Assembly: GCA_016934555.1 (NCBI GenBank)
Contig: JAFGSS010000120.1
Location: 1-47,904, forward strand
DNA: 47,904 nt
From: Acidobacteriota bacterium
GTDB lineage: Bacteria > Acidobacteriota > UBA6911
Reading direction: 5' to 3'
Numbering within the stretch: position 1 is the first letter of the stretch; each line of letters begins with the position of its first letter. The notes under the pieces are model-generated. The model saw only the letters and a program-made list of their open reading frames with translations, ran no database searches and was not told the origin of the DNA. Both the position numbers and the translations under genes were made by a program. Positions 26,067 through 35,364 of the stretch are shown here, piece after piece.

Positions 26067-27224
26067 TTATAGAAAGCCGTTGACGGCCGCGGCCGCTCTC
26101 TCCGATGCCCGGTGCGCACCCAGCAGCTGCCTCACCCTGCGGAGCCGGTCGCGCATCGCGGCGCTCTCCGCGGGGCTTTCCAGGTATTGCAGCGCCACCC
26201 GCGCGAGCGCCTCCGGGCTGGCCTGGTCCTGGAACAGCTCCGGGACGATCCGTTCCCCGGCGATCAGGTTGACCAGCCCCTTCGTGCAGCCGCGGATCAG
26301 CAGCGATCCCACCAGCCAGCTCAGCCGGGATATCTTGTACATGGTCAGGAAAGGGACTCCGGCCAGCGCGGCTTCTAGCGTGCTCGTCCCGCTCTTGACG
26401 AAGGCGAAGTCGGCCCCGGCGACAATGTCCCGGGAACTGCCCGTGAGCATGTGAAAATGGCTCCTGCCCTCCCTCCCCCCGAGGGTTTTTTCGACGATCC
26501 TTTCGACCTGCCCGGCATCGACGGTGGGCGCCACGGACACCAGGAACCGGACCGGCATCCTCTTCATCAGTTCGCACCCGGCCAGCAGGAGGGTGGGCAG
26601 GATATGGTCGACCTCCCGCCGCCGGCTCCCGGGCAGAAGGGCCACGGTCCGGCGTTCCGGGTCGGGGGCCACGGCCGGGGGGCGGTCCGGGCCCGGGGAT
26701 CCCTCAAGCAGGGGGTGGCCCACGAACTCGGCCTCGACGCCGCGCTCGCGGTAGTAGGCCTCTTCGAAGGGGAGGATCACCAGCATCCTGTCCACGCACT
26801 CCCGGATGGTCCGGATACGGCCTTTGCGCCACGCCCAGATCTGAGGGCTGATGTAGTAAACAACGGGAACCCCGAGCCGCTTCATCCTTTTGGCCAGCCT
26901 CAGGTTGAACTCCGGAAAATCCAGGAGCACCGCGACCCGGGGCGGCTCCGCGGCCGATGCCCTGAGGAGCAGTTTAAAGGTTCTGAAGTAGGTGCGCAAC
27001 CCCGTGAGCGCTTCCTTCGGGCCGATGTGCCCCAGCTCGCGCACGTGGCACAGCAGCTCCACGCCGGCCGCCTGCATGGCGTCCCCGCCGGCCCCGTAAA
27101 ACCGGAGGTCTCCGTTCCCGGGAAGCGCGCCGAGGCGCCGCACCAGTTCCGCCCCGTACCGGTCGGCCGAGGCCTCCCCCGCCACGATGAGCACCCTCGC
27201 GGATTTCGCGCCCGCCCCCTTCAT
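26067..27224 (-). CDS. lpxB: Lipid-A-disaccharide synthase LpxB
   Basis: LpxB joins UDP-2,3-diacylglucosamine to lipid X to form the lipid A disaccharide core. The 385-residue protein shows VAGEASADRYGAELV, FYGAGGDAMQAAG, LLDFPEFNLRLAK, YYISPQIWAWRKGRI, the donor-binding LLPGSRRREV and KSGTSTLEAAL. The ATG at 27224 overlaps the mnmA stop as ATGA with GGGGAG just before; the extension to 27329 is rejected. Confidence 0.96.
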   Translation of the reverse strand: MKGAGAKSARVLIVAGEASADRYGAELVRRLGALPGNGDLRFYGAGGDAMQAAGVELLCHVRELGHIGPKEALTGLRTYFRTFKLLLRASAAEPPRVAVLLDFPEFNLRLAKRMKRLGVPVVYYISPQIWAWRKGRIRTIRECVDRMLVILPFEEAYYRERGVEAEFVGHPLLEGSPGPDRPPAVAPDPERRTVALLPGSRRREVDHILPTLLLAGCELMKRMPVRFLVSVAPTVDAGQVERIVEKTLGGREGRSHFHMLTGSSRDIVAGADFAFVKSGTSTLEAALAGVPFLTMYKISRLSWLVGSLLIRGCTKGLVNLIAGERIVPELFQDQASPEALARVALQYLESPAESAAMRDRLRRVRQLLGAHRASERAAAAVNGFL

Positions 27225-28345
27225 CTCCCCTCCGCCGCCGCGCCTGACGGCCCGGGCGGACGGGCGCCGGTGGCGGGCTTTCGGATCCACCCTCCCCCGA
27301 CAACGGCCCCGTCCCGGTAAAACACGCACGCCTGGCCCGGGGTGACCGCCGGCTGCGGCGCATCGAAAACCACCTCCACGCCGCCGTCTTCGATCGGCGC
27401 GATGACGGCCGGGGCGGCCTCGTGCCGCGACCGTATCCTGGCCCGCACGGCGAGGGGCCCATCGAGCGAAGGGATGGCGATCCAGTTGGGCCGGATCACG
27501 CGGCAGCGGCGTGAACCGAGCAGCGCCCGTTCCCCCACGACCACGGTATTGTCCCCGGGCCGCAGCTCGATGACGTAGAGCGGCTCCCGGTGGGCGATGC
27601 CCAATCCCCGCCGCTGGCCGACCGTGTAGCGGTGCAGCCCCCGATGCCGCCCCAGGACGCGGCCGTCGACGTCCACGACGGGGCCGGCTCCGGGCGTCTC
27701 CGGTCCTTCCCCCGCGCCGCCCGGAGCGCCGTGAGTCTCCACGAAGGAGGCGTAGTCCCCGTCGGGGATGAAGCAGATCTCCTGGCTCTCCGGCTTTTCG
27801 GCGACCGGGATATCATGGGCGCGCGCGATCCGGCGCACCTCCTCCTTTTCCAGGTCGCCGAGCGGGAACAGGGCCCGGGAGAGCTGTTCCTGGGTGAGTT
27901 CGAACAGATAATAGGATTGGTCCTTGTTCCGGTCCCGGGCCTCGGCGAGCACGAACCGCCCGCTCGAGGGGTCGCGCCCCAACCGCGCGTAATGGCCGGT
28001 GGCGATGCGCCCGGCGCCCACTTTCCCCGCAAGCCGGAACAGCCGGTCGAATTTCATCAGGGAATTGCAGCGGACGCAGGGGGAGGGGGTCAGGCCTCTG
28101 CGGTAATCCTCGACGAAGGGGCGTACTATCTCCCGCTCGAACTCCTCCCTCAGGTCGGCCACGTGAAACGGTATCCCGAGCCGGGCGGCTACTGCGCGGG
28201 CGTCCCGCAGGTCCCCGGGGACACCCGGGACCTGGTCCCGGAACTTCAGGGAAAAACCAACCAGGTCGCAGCCGGAATTCTTCAGGATGACGGCGGCGAC
28301 CGAACTGTCCACACCGCCGCTCATGGCAATGGCCACCCTTTCCAT
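27221..28345 (-). CDS. mnmA: tRNA-specific 2-thiouridylase MnmA
   Basis: MnmA thiolates U34 of tRNAs for Glu, Gln and Lys. The 374-residue protein has the ATP-binding PP-loop AMSGGVDSSV, the two catalytic cysteines in PSPCVRCN and EICFIPDGDY, GHYARLG, KDQSYYLF and the C-terminal TVGQRRGLGI. It starts three bases after the upstream coiled-coil gene. Its place in an envelope operon is probably historical rather than functional. Confidence 0.97.
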   Translation of the reverse strand: MERVAIAMSGGVDSSVAAVILKNSGCDLVGFSLKFRDQVPGVPGDLRDARAVAARLGIPFHVADLREEFEREIVRPFVEDYRRGLTPSPCVRCNSLMKFDRLFRLAGKVGAGRIATGHYARLGRDPSSGRFVLAEARDRNKDQSYYLFELTQEQLSRALFPLGDLEKEEVRRIARAHDIPVAEKPESQEICFIPDGDYASFVETHGAPGGAGEGPETPGAGPVVDVDGRVLGRHRGLHRYTVGQRRGLGIAHREPLYVIELRPGDNTVVVGERALLGSRRCRVIRPNWIAIPSLDGPLAVRARIRSRHEAAPAVIAPIEDGGVEVVFDAPQPAVTPGQACVFYRDGAVVGGGWIRKPATGARPPGPSGAAAEGR

Positions 28346-28348
28346 GGG

Positions 28349-29221
28349 TCATGCCCCCCGGAGCATCCACAAAACGCCGCTTCGGACAAAATGGATGTCC
28401 TTCAGATTCGGATGGAGCCGGTATTCGTCCAGGGCGCCGGCCTTTTCCTCGTATTGCGCCCGCAGCGCGGCGACTTCGCGGCGCGCATCCCCCTCCAGCC
28501 CCCGCAGCCGCTCCTCCTGCTCCGAACCGGCGGTCCGAGTGGGGGACGCGGCCGCCGGAAGGGGGGGGAGATCCCCCCGCAGGAAGAGCCCGGCGATCCG
28601 CTCCGAAAACCGGGAGAAGAGGTCCCGGCTGCGCGATTGCAGCCGCGCCTCCGCCAGGTCCTCCGACCCGGACGCGAGCGCGTATTTTTCCCTCAGCTGC
28701 TCGAACCTCCGGTTGTAGCGATCGCGCAACCGGTCCAGTTCCCCCCGCATCGGCCCCTCGGCAAGCTCGAGGCAGCGGGCGACGAACTCCGGGACGGCTT
28801 CGCCGGAGGCGGACCAGACGCCCAACTCGGAATTCCGGTAGATGCACACCGCGAAAGAACGAAGGAGGTACCGGACACACTGCGTCTCCATGAGAGACAG
28901 AAACGGGGCGTCCACGAAAGCCGGAAGCGGGCGCGGAAGGGCCCCTTCGGGAAGGGAGGTGCCGATCCGGGAGGGATCGACATCGACCGTCATATCGTCG
29001 ACCCACGGCAGTTCGGCTGCGCCGGTGGAAAGATCCACGGCTTTGGCCAGGTCGATGCTGGCCCGGAAACCGGTCCGTACATCGCTGAAGTCGATCCGCA
29101 CCTGCGCATAATAGCGGGGGACGTAGTCCCCGGCCCCGGAGGAGAGGTACAGGCAGTCGATATCGCCGCGGGATTCCGGCCGCCGCCCCGGTTCGTCATC
29201 GCCCCATTTCCCGCCGGTCAT
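28349..29221 (-). CDS. Hypothetical protein with C-terminal coiled coil
   Basis: I do not recognise a defined family. The 290-residue protein has a mixed N-terminal half (YVPRYYAQVRIDFSDVRTGF, ASIDLAKAVDL) and a long heptad-rich helical region from about 150 to 280 (ELDRLRDRYNRRFEQLREKY, EVAALRAQYEEKAGALDEY). It ends DIHFVRSGVLWMLRGA. The helical part looks like the tail of some DUF853/HerA-type ATPases, but no ATPase domain is present here. The ATG at 29221 has GGGGG a few bases upstream and is preferred to a TTG at 29245. It sits between the ECF sigma gene and mnmA. Confidence 0.55.
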   Translation of the reverse strand: MTGGKWGDDEPGRRPESRGDIDCLYLSSGAGDYVPRYYAQVRIDFSDVRTGFRASIDLAKAVDLSTGAAELPWVDDMTVDVDPSRIGTSLPEGALPRPLPAFVDAPFLSLMETQCVRYLLRSFAVCIYRNSELGVWSASGEAVPEFVARCLELAEGPMRGELDRLRDRYNRRFEQLREKYALASGSEDLAEARLQSRSRDLFSRFSERIAGLFLRGDLPPLPAAASPTRTAGSEQEERLRGLEGDARREVAALRAQYEEKAGALDEYRLHPNLKDIHFVRSGVLWMLRGA

Positions 29222-29315
29222 ACGCCCCCGATCAGCTCCATGCAAAAACCAATTTTATCATGAAGATAAAACGATTCACAAATGCCGATCGCGGACCGGG
29301 GGGATCGCGGCGGAC

Positions 29316-29933
29316 CTAATTCAGGCTGGGCGCGGGAGTCCGCCCGCCCCCCCTCGTCAGGGAGCGGAAAATGCCCTTGAATTCCTGCCGACCGTAAAAC
29401 AGCCGCGACTTGACGGTGCCGGCGGGACAGGCGAGGATTTCGGCGATCTCCTGGATAGTGTTTCCCTCCATGTCGTGCAGGCGTACGACATCCCCCTGTT
29501 TGCCCGACATGCGCCGGAACGTCTCCCCGACCAGCGAGCGCAGCTCCGCGAGCGAAGTCGAAGCCAAGGGATCGGTGAAGGGCGTGGGCTGCGCCGGGAG
29601 ACGGCGCGCCATATCCTCGTCGAGGTCCACCTCCCGGTGGTTTTTCCCCTTGCGCAGCATTCCCAGGCAGACGTTGATCGTGATGCGGCTGATCCAGGTC
29701 GAGATTTTGGAGTCCCCGCGGAAACTGGAAATCCCCCGCAAAACATTGATCAGGGTCTCCTGCAGGGCGTCTTCGGCCGAGGCCTCCTCGCCCAAAATCC
29801 GGTAGGCGGTATTGAAGATCCTCCGGTTGTAGCGCGAGAAGAGCTCGCTGCAGGCGTCGGGGTCGTTGGATTTGCAGCGGCGAAGCAGGGCCATGTTGGC
29901 TTCTTCGTTTCTCTGGATTGCGATTGCCGGCAT
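29316..29933 (-). CDS. ECF-type RNA polymerase sigma factor
   Basis: The 205-residue protein has sigma region 2 (ELFSRYNRRIFNTAYRILG, ASAEDALQETLINVLRGISSFRGDSKISTWISRITINVC) and region 4 with a helix-turn-helix (GNTIQEIAEILACPAGTVKSRLFYGRQEF). GGAGGAAGG precedes the ATG at 29933; the ORF-track start at 30029 lies upstream of the predicted sigma54 promoter and would not be transcribed from it. No anti-sigma gene is recognisable next to it. It is the first gene of the long minus-strand operon and may direct RNA polymerase to envelope promoters elsewhere. Confidence 0.9.
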   Translation of the reverse strand: MPAIAIQRNEEANMALLRRCKSNDPDACSELFSRYNRRIFNTAYRILGEEASAEDALQETLINVLRGISSFRGDSKISTWISRITINVCLGMLRKGKNHREVDLDEDMARRLPAQPTPFTDPLASTSLAELRSLVGETFRRMSGKQGDVVRLHDMEGNTIQEIAEILACPAGTVKSRLFYGRQEFKGIFRSLTRGGGRTPAPSLN

Positions 29934-29995
29934 AACCTTCCTCCATTTCTCCATCGGGTGCCCGGGGACAGATCGCCGGGCTCGCCCTTCTATCC

Positions 29996-30010
29996 GCAAA
30001 TGGAGGACCA
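29996..30010 (-). promoter_or_regulatory. Candidate sigma54 (-24/-12) promoter of the ECF sigma gene
   Basis: On the minus strand TGGTCCTCCATTTGC has GG and GC separated by ten bases, as sigma54 promoters require, and keeps TGG, the central C and TTGC of the consensus TGGCACG-N4-TTGC. The start would be near 29984, 51 bases before the ATG. Two palindromes stand about 100-185 bases upstream of that start, where sigma54 activators bind, and a sigma54 activator gene is adjacent. Confidence 0.6.
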
Positions 30011-30085
30011 GACTTTGCCTGAAACCCAATTCATTTATTTACAATACGTTATAGAATACGCGCCGAACGCCGATTCTGGCCGGAG

Positions 30086-30102
30086 TGTCCACATTTTGGA
30101 CA
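30086..30102. promoter_or_regulatory. Palindromic site 1: TGTCCA-CATTT-TGGACA
   Basis: This perfect inverted repeat with 6-base arms and a 5-base spacer lies upstream of the ECF sigma gene. It is centred about 110 bases from the predicted sigma54 start. It shares its arms exactly with site 2. Confidence 0.7.
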
Positions 30103-30150
30103 GTTTCCCGCGCCTAATCTCCAAGTGCATTAGATACAGAAGATATGGGA

Positions 30151-30167
30151 TGTCCAATAAGTGGACA
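30151..30167. promoter_or_regulatory. Palindromic site 2: TGTCCA-ATAAG-TGGACA
   Basis: This second perfect copy starts 65 bases from site 1, just beyond the response regulator stop codon. A further half-site TGGACA lies at 30184-30189. The spacer differs from site 1 while the arms are identical, which argues for a protein binding site rather than a chance repeat. Confidence 0.7.
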
Positions 30168-30191
30168 CTCATTGGAATGGAACTGGACAGA

Positions 30192-31601
30192 TCAGGTCAT
30201 CCGCCGGAGCTTTTCCAGCAGGGACTGGCGGCTGATTCCCAGCGCACGGGCCGTACGGGACCGGTTCTGGTTGTGGCGCGCCATGGTTTCGCGGATCATC
30301 GCCTCTTCCAGGTTCCGGACCGCCGATTTGAGATCTCCGCCCGCGGGCACGGGAGGCGCCTGGCGCCGGCGGATGTGGTCGCCGAGCAGTTCCGGGCCGA
30401 TGGGCTTCAGCGCCTCGGCCATCAGCACGAGCCGCTCCACTTCGTTCTGGAGTTCCCGCACGTTGCCGGGCCACGAGTAGGCCAGAAGCCGCTGCCGGGT
30501 CTCCTCCGTGAAGCGCCCGGCCGGACGGTTCAGCTTGAGCGAAAAGTGCCGCAGGAAAAATTCGGCGATGGGGAGAATGTCCCCGGTGCGCTCCCGCAGG
30601 GGGGGGATGGTGACGGAGAAGACGTTGATCCGGAAGAAAAGGTCCTGGCGGAAACGGCCGGACTCGACCTCGGCCTTCAGGTCCCTGTTGGTCGAGGCGA
30701 TCAGGCGGACGTCCACCTTGCGGGGCTGGTGCGTGCCCACGGGCATGATCTCGTTCTCCTGGATGACACGCAGCAGCTTCACCTGGAGTTCCGGAGGCGC
30801 CTCGCCGATCTCGTCGAGGAAAATGGTGCCCCCCTCGGCCATTTCGAAGTATCCCTTCCTTTCCTGGGTGGCCCCGGTGAAGGCCCCCTTCGCGTGCCCG
30901 AAAAATTCGCTTTCCACCAGGTCCTTCGGAATGGCGCCGCAGTTGACCGGGATGAAGATCCGGTTGCTCCGGTTGCTCTCGGCGTGGATGAAACGGGCGA
31001 TCAGCTCCTTCCCCGTGCCGGTCTCCCCCTGGATGAGGACCGTCGTCTCCGTCCCGGTTACCCGGCGCAACAGGGCGAGGATGTGGTCCATCTCGGGACT
31101 GCCGTGGATGATGTCCCGGGGATAGGCCTGTGTTTCCATTTCGCGGCGCAGGAGGATGTTCTCGGTCCGGAGCCTTTCGTTGACCGATTGGAGTTCGGAG
31201 GCGAGGCGCTCGTTTTCCCTTACGAGTTCCATCTTCTCGAGCGCGTCCCGGACCGCCAGCCTCAGGCTGTCGGGCTCCCACGGCTTGGTGATGTACCTGT
31301 GGACCTTGCCGGTGTTGATGGCGGCGATGAGATCGTCCACCTCCGTGAACCCCGTAAGCACGATCCGGACGATGTCCGGCCGGTTCTTCTGGGACAGCTC
31401 CAGCAGTTCGATGCCCGTCATTCCGGGCATTTTCTGGTCGGTGATGATCGCGTCGACGGGCACCCGGCCCAGAATTTCCAGCGCTTCCTCGCCCGACCGC
31501 GCCCGGTGGACAGCGTACCGGTCCATGAAGGTCCGCTCGAGCTTCTGCAGGTTGGCCAGTTCGTCGTCCACGAGCAGAAGCTCGTATTTCTTCGGGGTCA
31601 C
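30192..31601 (-). CDS. Sigma54-dependent response regulator (receiver-AAA+-Fis HTH)
   Basis: The 469-residue NtrC-type protein has a receiver domain with phosphoacceptor Asp55 in IITDQKMPG and Lys106 in ITKPWEP, a linker coiled coil, an AAA+ domain with Walker A GETGTGKE (192-199), the sigma54-contact loop GAFTGA (239-244) and Walker B GGTIFLDEIGE, and a Fis-type helix-turn-helix at the end (NQNRSRTARALGISRQSLLEKL). Its start overlaps the kinase stop as ATGA. The intact GAFTGA predicts true sigma54 activation. The four TGTCCA-type sites around it are its best candidate targets. Confidence 0.95.
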   Translation of the reverse strand: MTPKKYELLLVDDELANLQKLERTFMDRYAVHRARSGEEALEILGRVPVDAIITDQKMPGMTGIELLELSQKNRPDIVRIVLTGFTEVDDLIAAINTGKVHRYITKPWEPDSLRLAVRDALEKMELVRENERLASELQSVNERLRTENILLRREMETQAYPRDIIHGSPEMDHILALLRRVTGTETTVLIQGETGTGKELIARFIHAESNRSNRIFIPVNCGAIPKDLVESEFFGHAKGAFTGATQERKGYFEMAEGGTIFLDEIGEAPPELQVKLLRVIQENEIMPVGTHQPRKVDVRLIASTNRDLKAEVESGRFRQDLFFRINVFSVTIPPLRERTGDILPIAEFFLRHFSLKLNRPAGRFTEETRQRLLAYSWPGNVRELQNEVERLVLMAEALKPIGPELLGDHIRRRQAPPVPAGGDLKSAVRNLEEAMIRETMARHNQNRSRTARALGISRQSLLEKLRRMT

Positions 31602-33772
31602 CGGGACTTCTCCTGAATGACGGGGAGGCGCACGGTGAAGACGCTCCCGCCCCCGGGGGCGCCGCTCACCTCGATTTTGCCCTGGTGCTGCTCGATGATG
31701 CCGTAGCTGATGCTCAGGCCCAGCCCCGTTCCCTGGCCGACCGGCTTGGTCGTGAAGAACGGCTCGAAGATCCGCTTGAGATTCTCCGCGGGGATGCCGA
31801 CCCCGTTGTCCTCGATTTCGATCTCCACCCCGTCCCCCTGCCGGCGGGTGCGGATCCAGACGTCCCCCTTCTCTTTGACGGCGGCAAAAGCGTTGGAGAG
31901 GAGGTTCATCATCACCTGGTTCAGCTTGCCCGCGTAGCCCTGGATCCTGGGAAGGTCGCCGTATTCCTTGTGGATCTCGATCCGGTTCCTGTACTGGTTG
32001 CGCAGCAGGTTGAGCGACATCTCGATCGACGCGTGCAGGTCCACGTCCGAAACGGCGTCCGTATCCATGCGGGAGAAGGTGCGCAGGTCGGAAACGATCG
32101 TGTTGATCCTGCGCGCCCCCTCGGCAAAATTGCCGATCAGGATCTTCAGGTCCTCCTTGATGAAGGCGTAGTGGATCTCTTCCTTCCGGCGGGCGATTTC
32201 CTCCCGGTCCTCCTCGGAAAGGCTGGGGAGACGGTCCAGGCCCTCGACCAGCGACTGGAGCTTCTCGGTGTATTCGCCCAGAAAGCCGGTGTTGCCGTAT
32301 ATGAAGTTGAGCGGGTTTTTGATTTCGTGCGCGATCCCGGAGACCAGCTGTCCCAGGGACGCCATCTTCTCCGTCTGGACCAGCTGCTCCTGGGCGCTCT
32401 GGAGATCGAAATAGGCCCGCTTCAGGGCTTCATGGGAATTCTCGAGCTCCAGCGTGCGCTCCCGCACCATGGCTTCCAGGTTCCGCGTCAATTCCTGCAG
32501 TTGCACCTCCCTGGCGGACAGGGCGTCCCCCATTTCGTTGAAGGTGACCGCCAGGATCCCGAGTTCATCCGAGGAACAGAGCGGCACCCTCTGCCGGAGG
32601 TCGCCCCGGGCCATCGTCCTCGCGGAACGGATCAGGGTCCTGAGGGAAAGCGTGATGCCCCGCGCCGTCATCCAGGTGAAGAAAACCACCGGCAAGGCCA
32701 GGGCCCCGGTGGTCAGCGCCAGCCAGAGGCCCAGTCTCCGGAGCGGCCGGAGGACGTCGGTCTCGTCCACTTCGACCCCCACGTTCCAGCCGAAGGCCGT
32801 GTCGGAGACCGGTGCGATCCCGGCGAGCCTGCGCCTTCCGTCGGGCATCCGGTAACCGGCGCCGCGTTCCCGGCTGCGCACGGCATCGCCGAGGGCGGGG
32901 ACCCCGAGATCTTCCACGAGCCGCGCCCCGTAATAATCGGCGGGGGACGCGGACCCGGGCCGGTTCTTCCGGTCCCGGTGGCCGATGACGGTATTGGCGT
33001 CCCCGGCGGTCAGGAAGCCGAACCCGGTCGGAAGCTCCCTGCCGGCCAGATCCAGCTCCACGTTGTCGAGCACGTTCTGGAAGAGGGACCAGTTCACGAT
33101 GTTGATCCAGACCCCCGTGATCGCGCGCGTCGCGGGGTCGCGAAACGGCTCCGAGAGCGCGATGTTGTGCCGGTAGCTTCCGTCCTCGTCCTCGTAATCG
33201 CAGAGGACCCCCGCAATCGCCGACGCGTACCAGTCGGCATGGGAATGCTGCCCCTTGATCGAGGCCTCGAACAGTTTCCGCTCCTCGGGAAATTCCGAAA
33301 TATTCCGTCCCCGGACCCTCTCGAGCCTCGCCCGCGGGATGGGGGCCATGTTCCGGTCGGTGGTGTTCATCGCGACGACGGCACCCGTGGCGTCGACGAC
33401 CAGCAGCGCATCGTAGCCCTCGTGGTTGAAGCAGTAATTGTTCAGGAGCGGAATCATGCGATCCCACTCGGGGGGACTCGCGCGGCGCAAAACCAGCGGC
33501 GACGTCGTCGCCATGGAATGGAGCTCCTCCTTCTTCGCGCGCAGGAGCAGGTCCATCTTGTCGGCCGTGTCCTGGGCCATCTTTTCGAGTGAAAACCGGA
33601 TGCGGGCCCGGATCTGATTCCCGCCGGCGACATAGGAGAAGACCGACAGGCCCGCCAGGGGCAGCAGGGTGAGCACCGTCACCAGCAGCAGGAGCTTCTG
33701 CCGGACGCTGTGGAAAAAACGGATTTTCGGCTCTTCCGGCGCTGCGCTCCTTCCGGCGTATGCCTGTCGCAC
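31598..33772 (-). CDS. Membrane histidine kinase with extracytoplasmic sensor domain
   Basis: The 724-residue kinase has a first membrane helix ([22 protein letters not shown], about 27-48), a large periplasmic Cache-like sensor (about 50-325), a second helix ([16 protein letters not shown]), a HAMP region ([19 protein letters not shown]), a coiled coil, a HisKA motif [15 protein letters not shown] and an ATPase domain with [24 protein letters not shown]. The start is a GTG with GGGGGGA ahead. It is translated in the same unit as the response regulator and should phosphorylate it. The ligand is unknown. Confidence 0.94.
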   Translation of the reverse strand: MRQAYAGRSAAPEEPKIRFFHSVRQKLLLLVTVLTLLPLAGLSVFSYVAGGNQIRARIRFSLEKMAQDTADKMDLLLRAKKEELHSMATTSPLVLRRASPPEWDRMIPLLNNYCFNHEGYDALLVVDATGAVVAMNTTDRNMAPIPRARLERVRGRNISEFPEERKLFEASIKGQHSHADWYASAIAGVLCDYEDEDGSYRHNIALSEPFRDPATRAITGVWINIVNWSLFQNVLDNVELDLAGRELPTGFGFLTAGDANTVIGHRDRKNRPGSASPADYYGARLVEDLGVPALGDAVRSRERGAGYRMPDGRRRLAGIAPVSDTAFGWNVGVEVDETDVLRPLRRLGLWLALTTGALALPVVFFTWMTARGITLSLRTLIRSARTMARGDLRQRVPLCSSDELGILAVTFNEMGDALSAREVQLQELTRNLEAMVRERTLELENSHEALKRAYFDLQSAQEQLVQTEKMASLGQLVSGIAHEIKNPLNFIYGNTGFLGEYTEKLQSLVEGLDRLPSLSEEDREEIARRKEEIHYAFIKEDLKILIGNFAEGARRINTIVSDLRTFSRMDTDAVSDVDLHASIEMSLNLLRNQYRNRIEIHKEYGDLPRIQGYAGKLNQVMMNLLSNAFAAVKEKGDVWIRTRRQGDGVEIEIEDNGVGIPAENLKRIFEPFFTTKPVGQGTGLGLSISYGIIEQHQGKIEVSGAPGGGSVFTVRLPVIQEKSR

Positions 33773-33842
33773 CTGTCCCCCCGGATGAACTGTTCAGACG
33801 GCCGTGTCGCGATGGTCTCCTTGCTGAAACCCCGAGCCGCAA

Positions 33843-33859
33843 TGTCTACTTGTTGGACA
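33843..33859. promoter_or_regulatory. Palindromic site 3: TGTCTA-CTTGT-TGGACA
   Basis: This copy matches the site 1 and 2 arms with one mismatch. It lies 70 bases upstream of the histidine kinase start and 124 bases upstream of the Omp85-like gene, in the divergent intergenic region. Confidence 0.6.
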
Positions 33860-33866
33860 TGCCGAT

Positions 33867-33883
33867 TGTCCATATTTTTAACA
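33867..33883. promoter_or_regulatory. Degenerate palindromic site 4: TGTCCA-TATTT-TTAACA
   Basis: The left arm is perfect and the right arm has two mismatches. It starts 24 bases after site 3 with the same spacing between arms, suggesting a tandem pair. It could serve either divergent gene. Confidence 0.4.
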
Positions 33884-33983
33884 GGGATGTCAAGTCCCCG
33901 CCCCGGACGGCGTCCCGCCGATTCTGCCGGATCGGCATTTATCTATTCCCAAGAATCCCCCCAAAATAGTATGTTGATAGGGC

Positions 33984-35309
33984 ATGATGCGGAAAGATCC
34001 TCTCGCTCTCTCCCGGAGTTTCTGTGTCCTGGTCGTTTTCCTGACCGGATTGTCCGGATCTGCCGGGGCTCAATCCTATTTCGCGTTTCCCGTCCCCTAT
34101 GGAAAAATCGTGCGCGAAATCAGGATCCGGGGCCTGGTGCAGACCCAGGAATCCACCGTCATCCGGATCCTGGCATCCAAGGTGGGGAAACCCTACACCG
34201 AGGAGACGGAAGACCATGACCGCCGCTTCCTGGACCGCCTGGGATTTTTTGCCGCGGTGCAGGCCGATCCCGTGGTTGTCGGGGACGAGGTTTTTCTCAC
34301 CCTCAGCATCCGCGAACTCCCCCATTTCGTCCCCTTCCCCAAACTGACCATAAGCGACACCAACGGGACTTCCGGGGGGATGGGCGTCAGGATGGCCAAC
34401 CTCCTGGGACGCACAATCTCCCTCTCGGGGTCGTTCAAGCTAGGGGGCGCGACCCATGCGGACGTTTCGCTCGAGACCCCGTGGCAAGCGCCCGGGGAAA
34501 AATCGTACGGCGTGCAGTACAACTACCGCGACCGGAGGGACAAGCATGACGTCCACCGCGAGAATTCGCACGAACTGGACCTGCGCTTCGGGGTGAACCT
34601 CCATTCCGACTGGATGCTGAGCGCCAGGGGGGGGTATCTTTCCTTCGGAAGCGACACCCCCGGGATCACGCTTTCCCCCGCCAACCGGGATCACACACCC
34701 TATCTCGGAGCGATGCTCGAGTACGACCACCTCGATTCCGCGACCGTTCCCCGCAACGGCTGGAGGGGCATATTCGACGTGACGCAAAGCGGAGGCTTTC
34801 TGGGGGGGGAGGGCGATTTCATCACGGCCCAGGTCGATCTCCGGCGCTACCAGTCCCTCGCTCACCGCCACGGCCTGGCTCTCTTCACCTTCGCCTCCCT
34901 GCAGAGCGGGCGGGTCGGGGACGACATCCCCGTTTACCGCGATTTTCACATCGGAGGCACGAACACGGTGCGGGGCTGGGAATCGGGCGCCCGCCAGGGA
35001 AAGAACCAGTTCATCAACACGGTCGAGTATCGCTACGACCTGCTCCACCCCCGGCTGTTCCGGGTGCGGAAATACAGCCTCTATTACGGCCTGCAGCTGG
35101 CGGCCTTCGCCGACCTGGGAACCGCGTGGAGCGAGGGGGGGGATTTCACCCGGAACGTGATCGCGGGGGGAGGGGTGGGCATCCGGTTCCTCGTCCCGTT
35201 TCTGGACGTCATCCGCCTGGATTTCGGTTTCGGGCAGGCGGGCGCGGGGATCCAGCCGCACGTGCATATCCACGAAAAGGCGCACTACACCCGCAAGCGG
35301 ATCCGCTAG
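33984..35309 (+). CDS. Omp85-family outer-membrane protein with a single POTRA domain
   Basis: The 441-residue protein has a signal peptide ([18 protein letters not shown]), one POTRA domain (about 40-110, [20 protein letters not shown]...[12 protein letters not shown]), then a 16-strand-type barrel with the Omp85 signature [10 protein letters not shown] and a closing [12 protein letters not shown] strand. BamA has five POTRA domains and TamA three, so this is a shorter member whose cargo is unknown. It is transcribed away from the histidine kinase, with sites 3 and 4 between. A second ATG at 33987 is equally possible. Confidence 0.85.
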   Translation: MMRKDPLALSRSFCVLVVFLTGLSGSAGAQSYFAFPVPYGKIVREIRIRGLVQTQESTVIRILASKVGKPYTEETEDHDRRFLDRLGFFAAVQADPVVVGDEVFLTLSIRELPHFVPFPKLTISDTNGTSGGMGVRMANLLGRTISLSGSFKLGGATHADVSLETPWQAPGEKSYGVQYNYRDRRDKHDVHRENSHELDLRFGVNLHSDWMLSARGGYLSFGSDTPGITLSPANRDHTPYLGAMLEYDHLDSATVPRNGWRGIFDVTQSGGFLGGEGDFITAQVDLRRYQSLAHRHGLALFTFASLQSGRVGDDIPVYRDFHIGGTNTVRGWESGARQGKNQFINTVEYRYDLLHPRLFRVRKYSLYYGLQLAAFADLGTAWSEGGDFTRNVIAGGGVGIRFLVPFLDVIRLDFGFGQAGAGIQPHVHIHEKAHYTRKRIR

Positions 35310-35364
35310 AGCGCGCCGTTTCGGGCGGCACGATTGCAGGGGATCGGGGGGCCGAATGGAGGGG

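Noticed and set aside
33984-35309. BamA
   Set aside because: It has only one POTRA region and about half the length of BamA.
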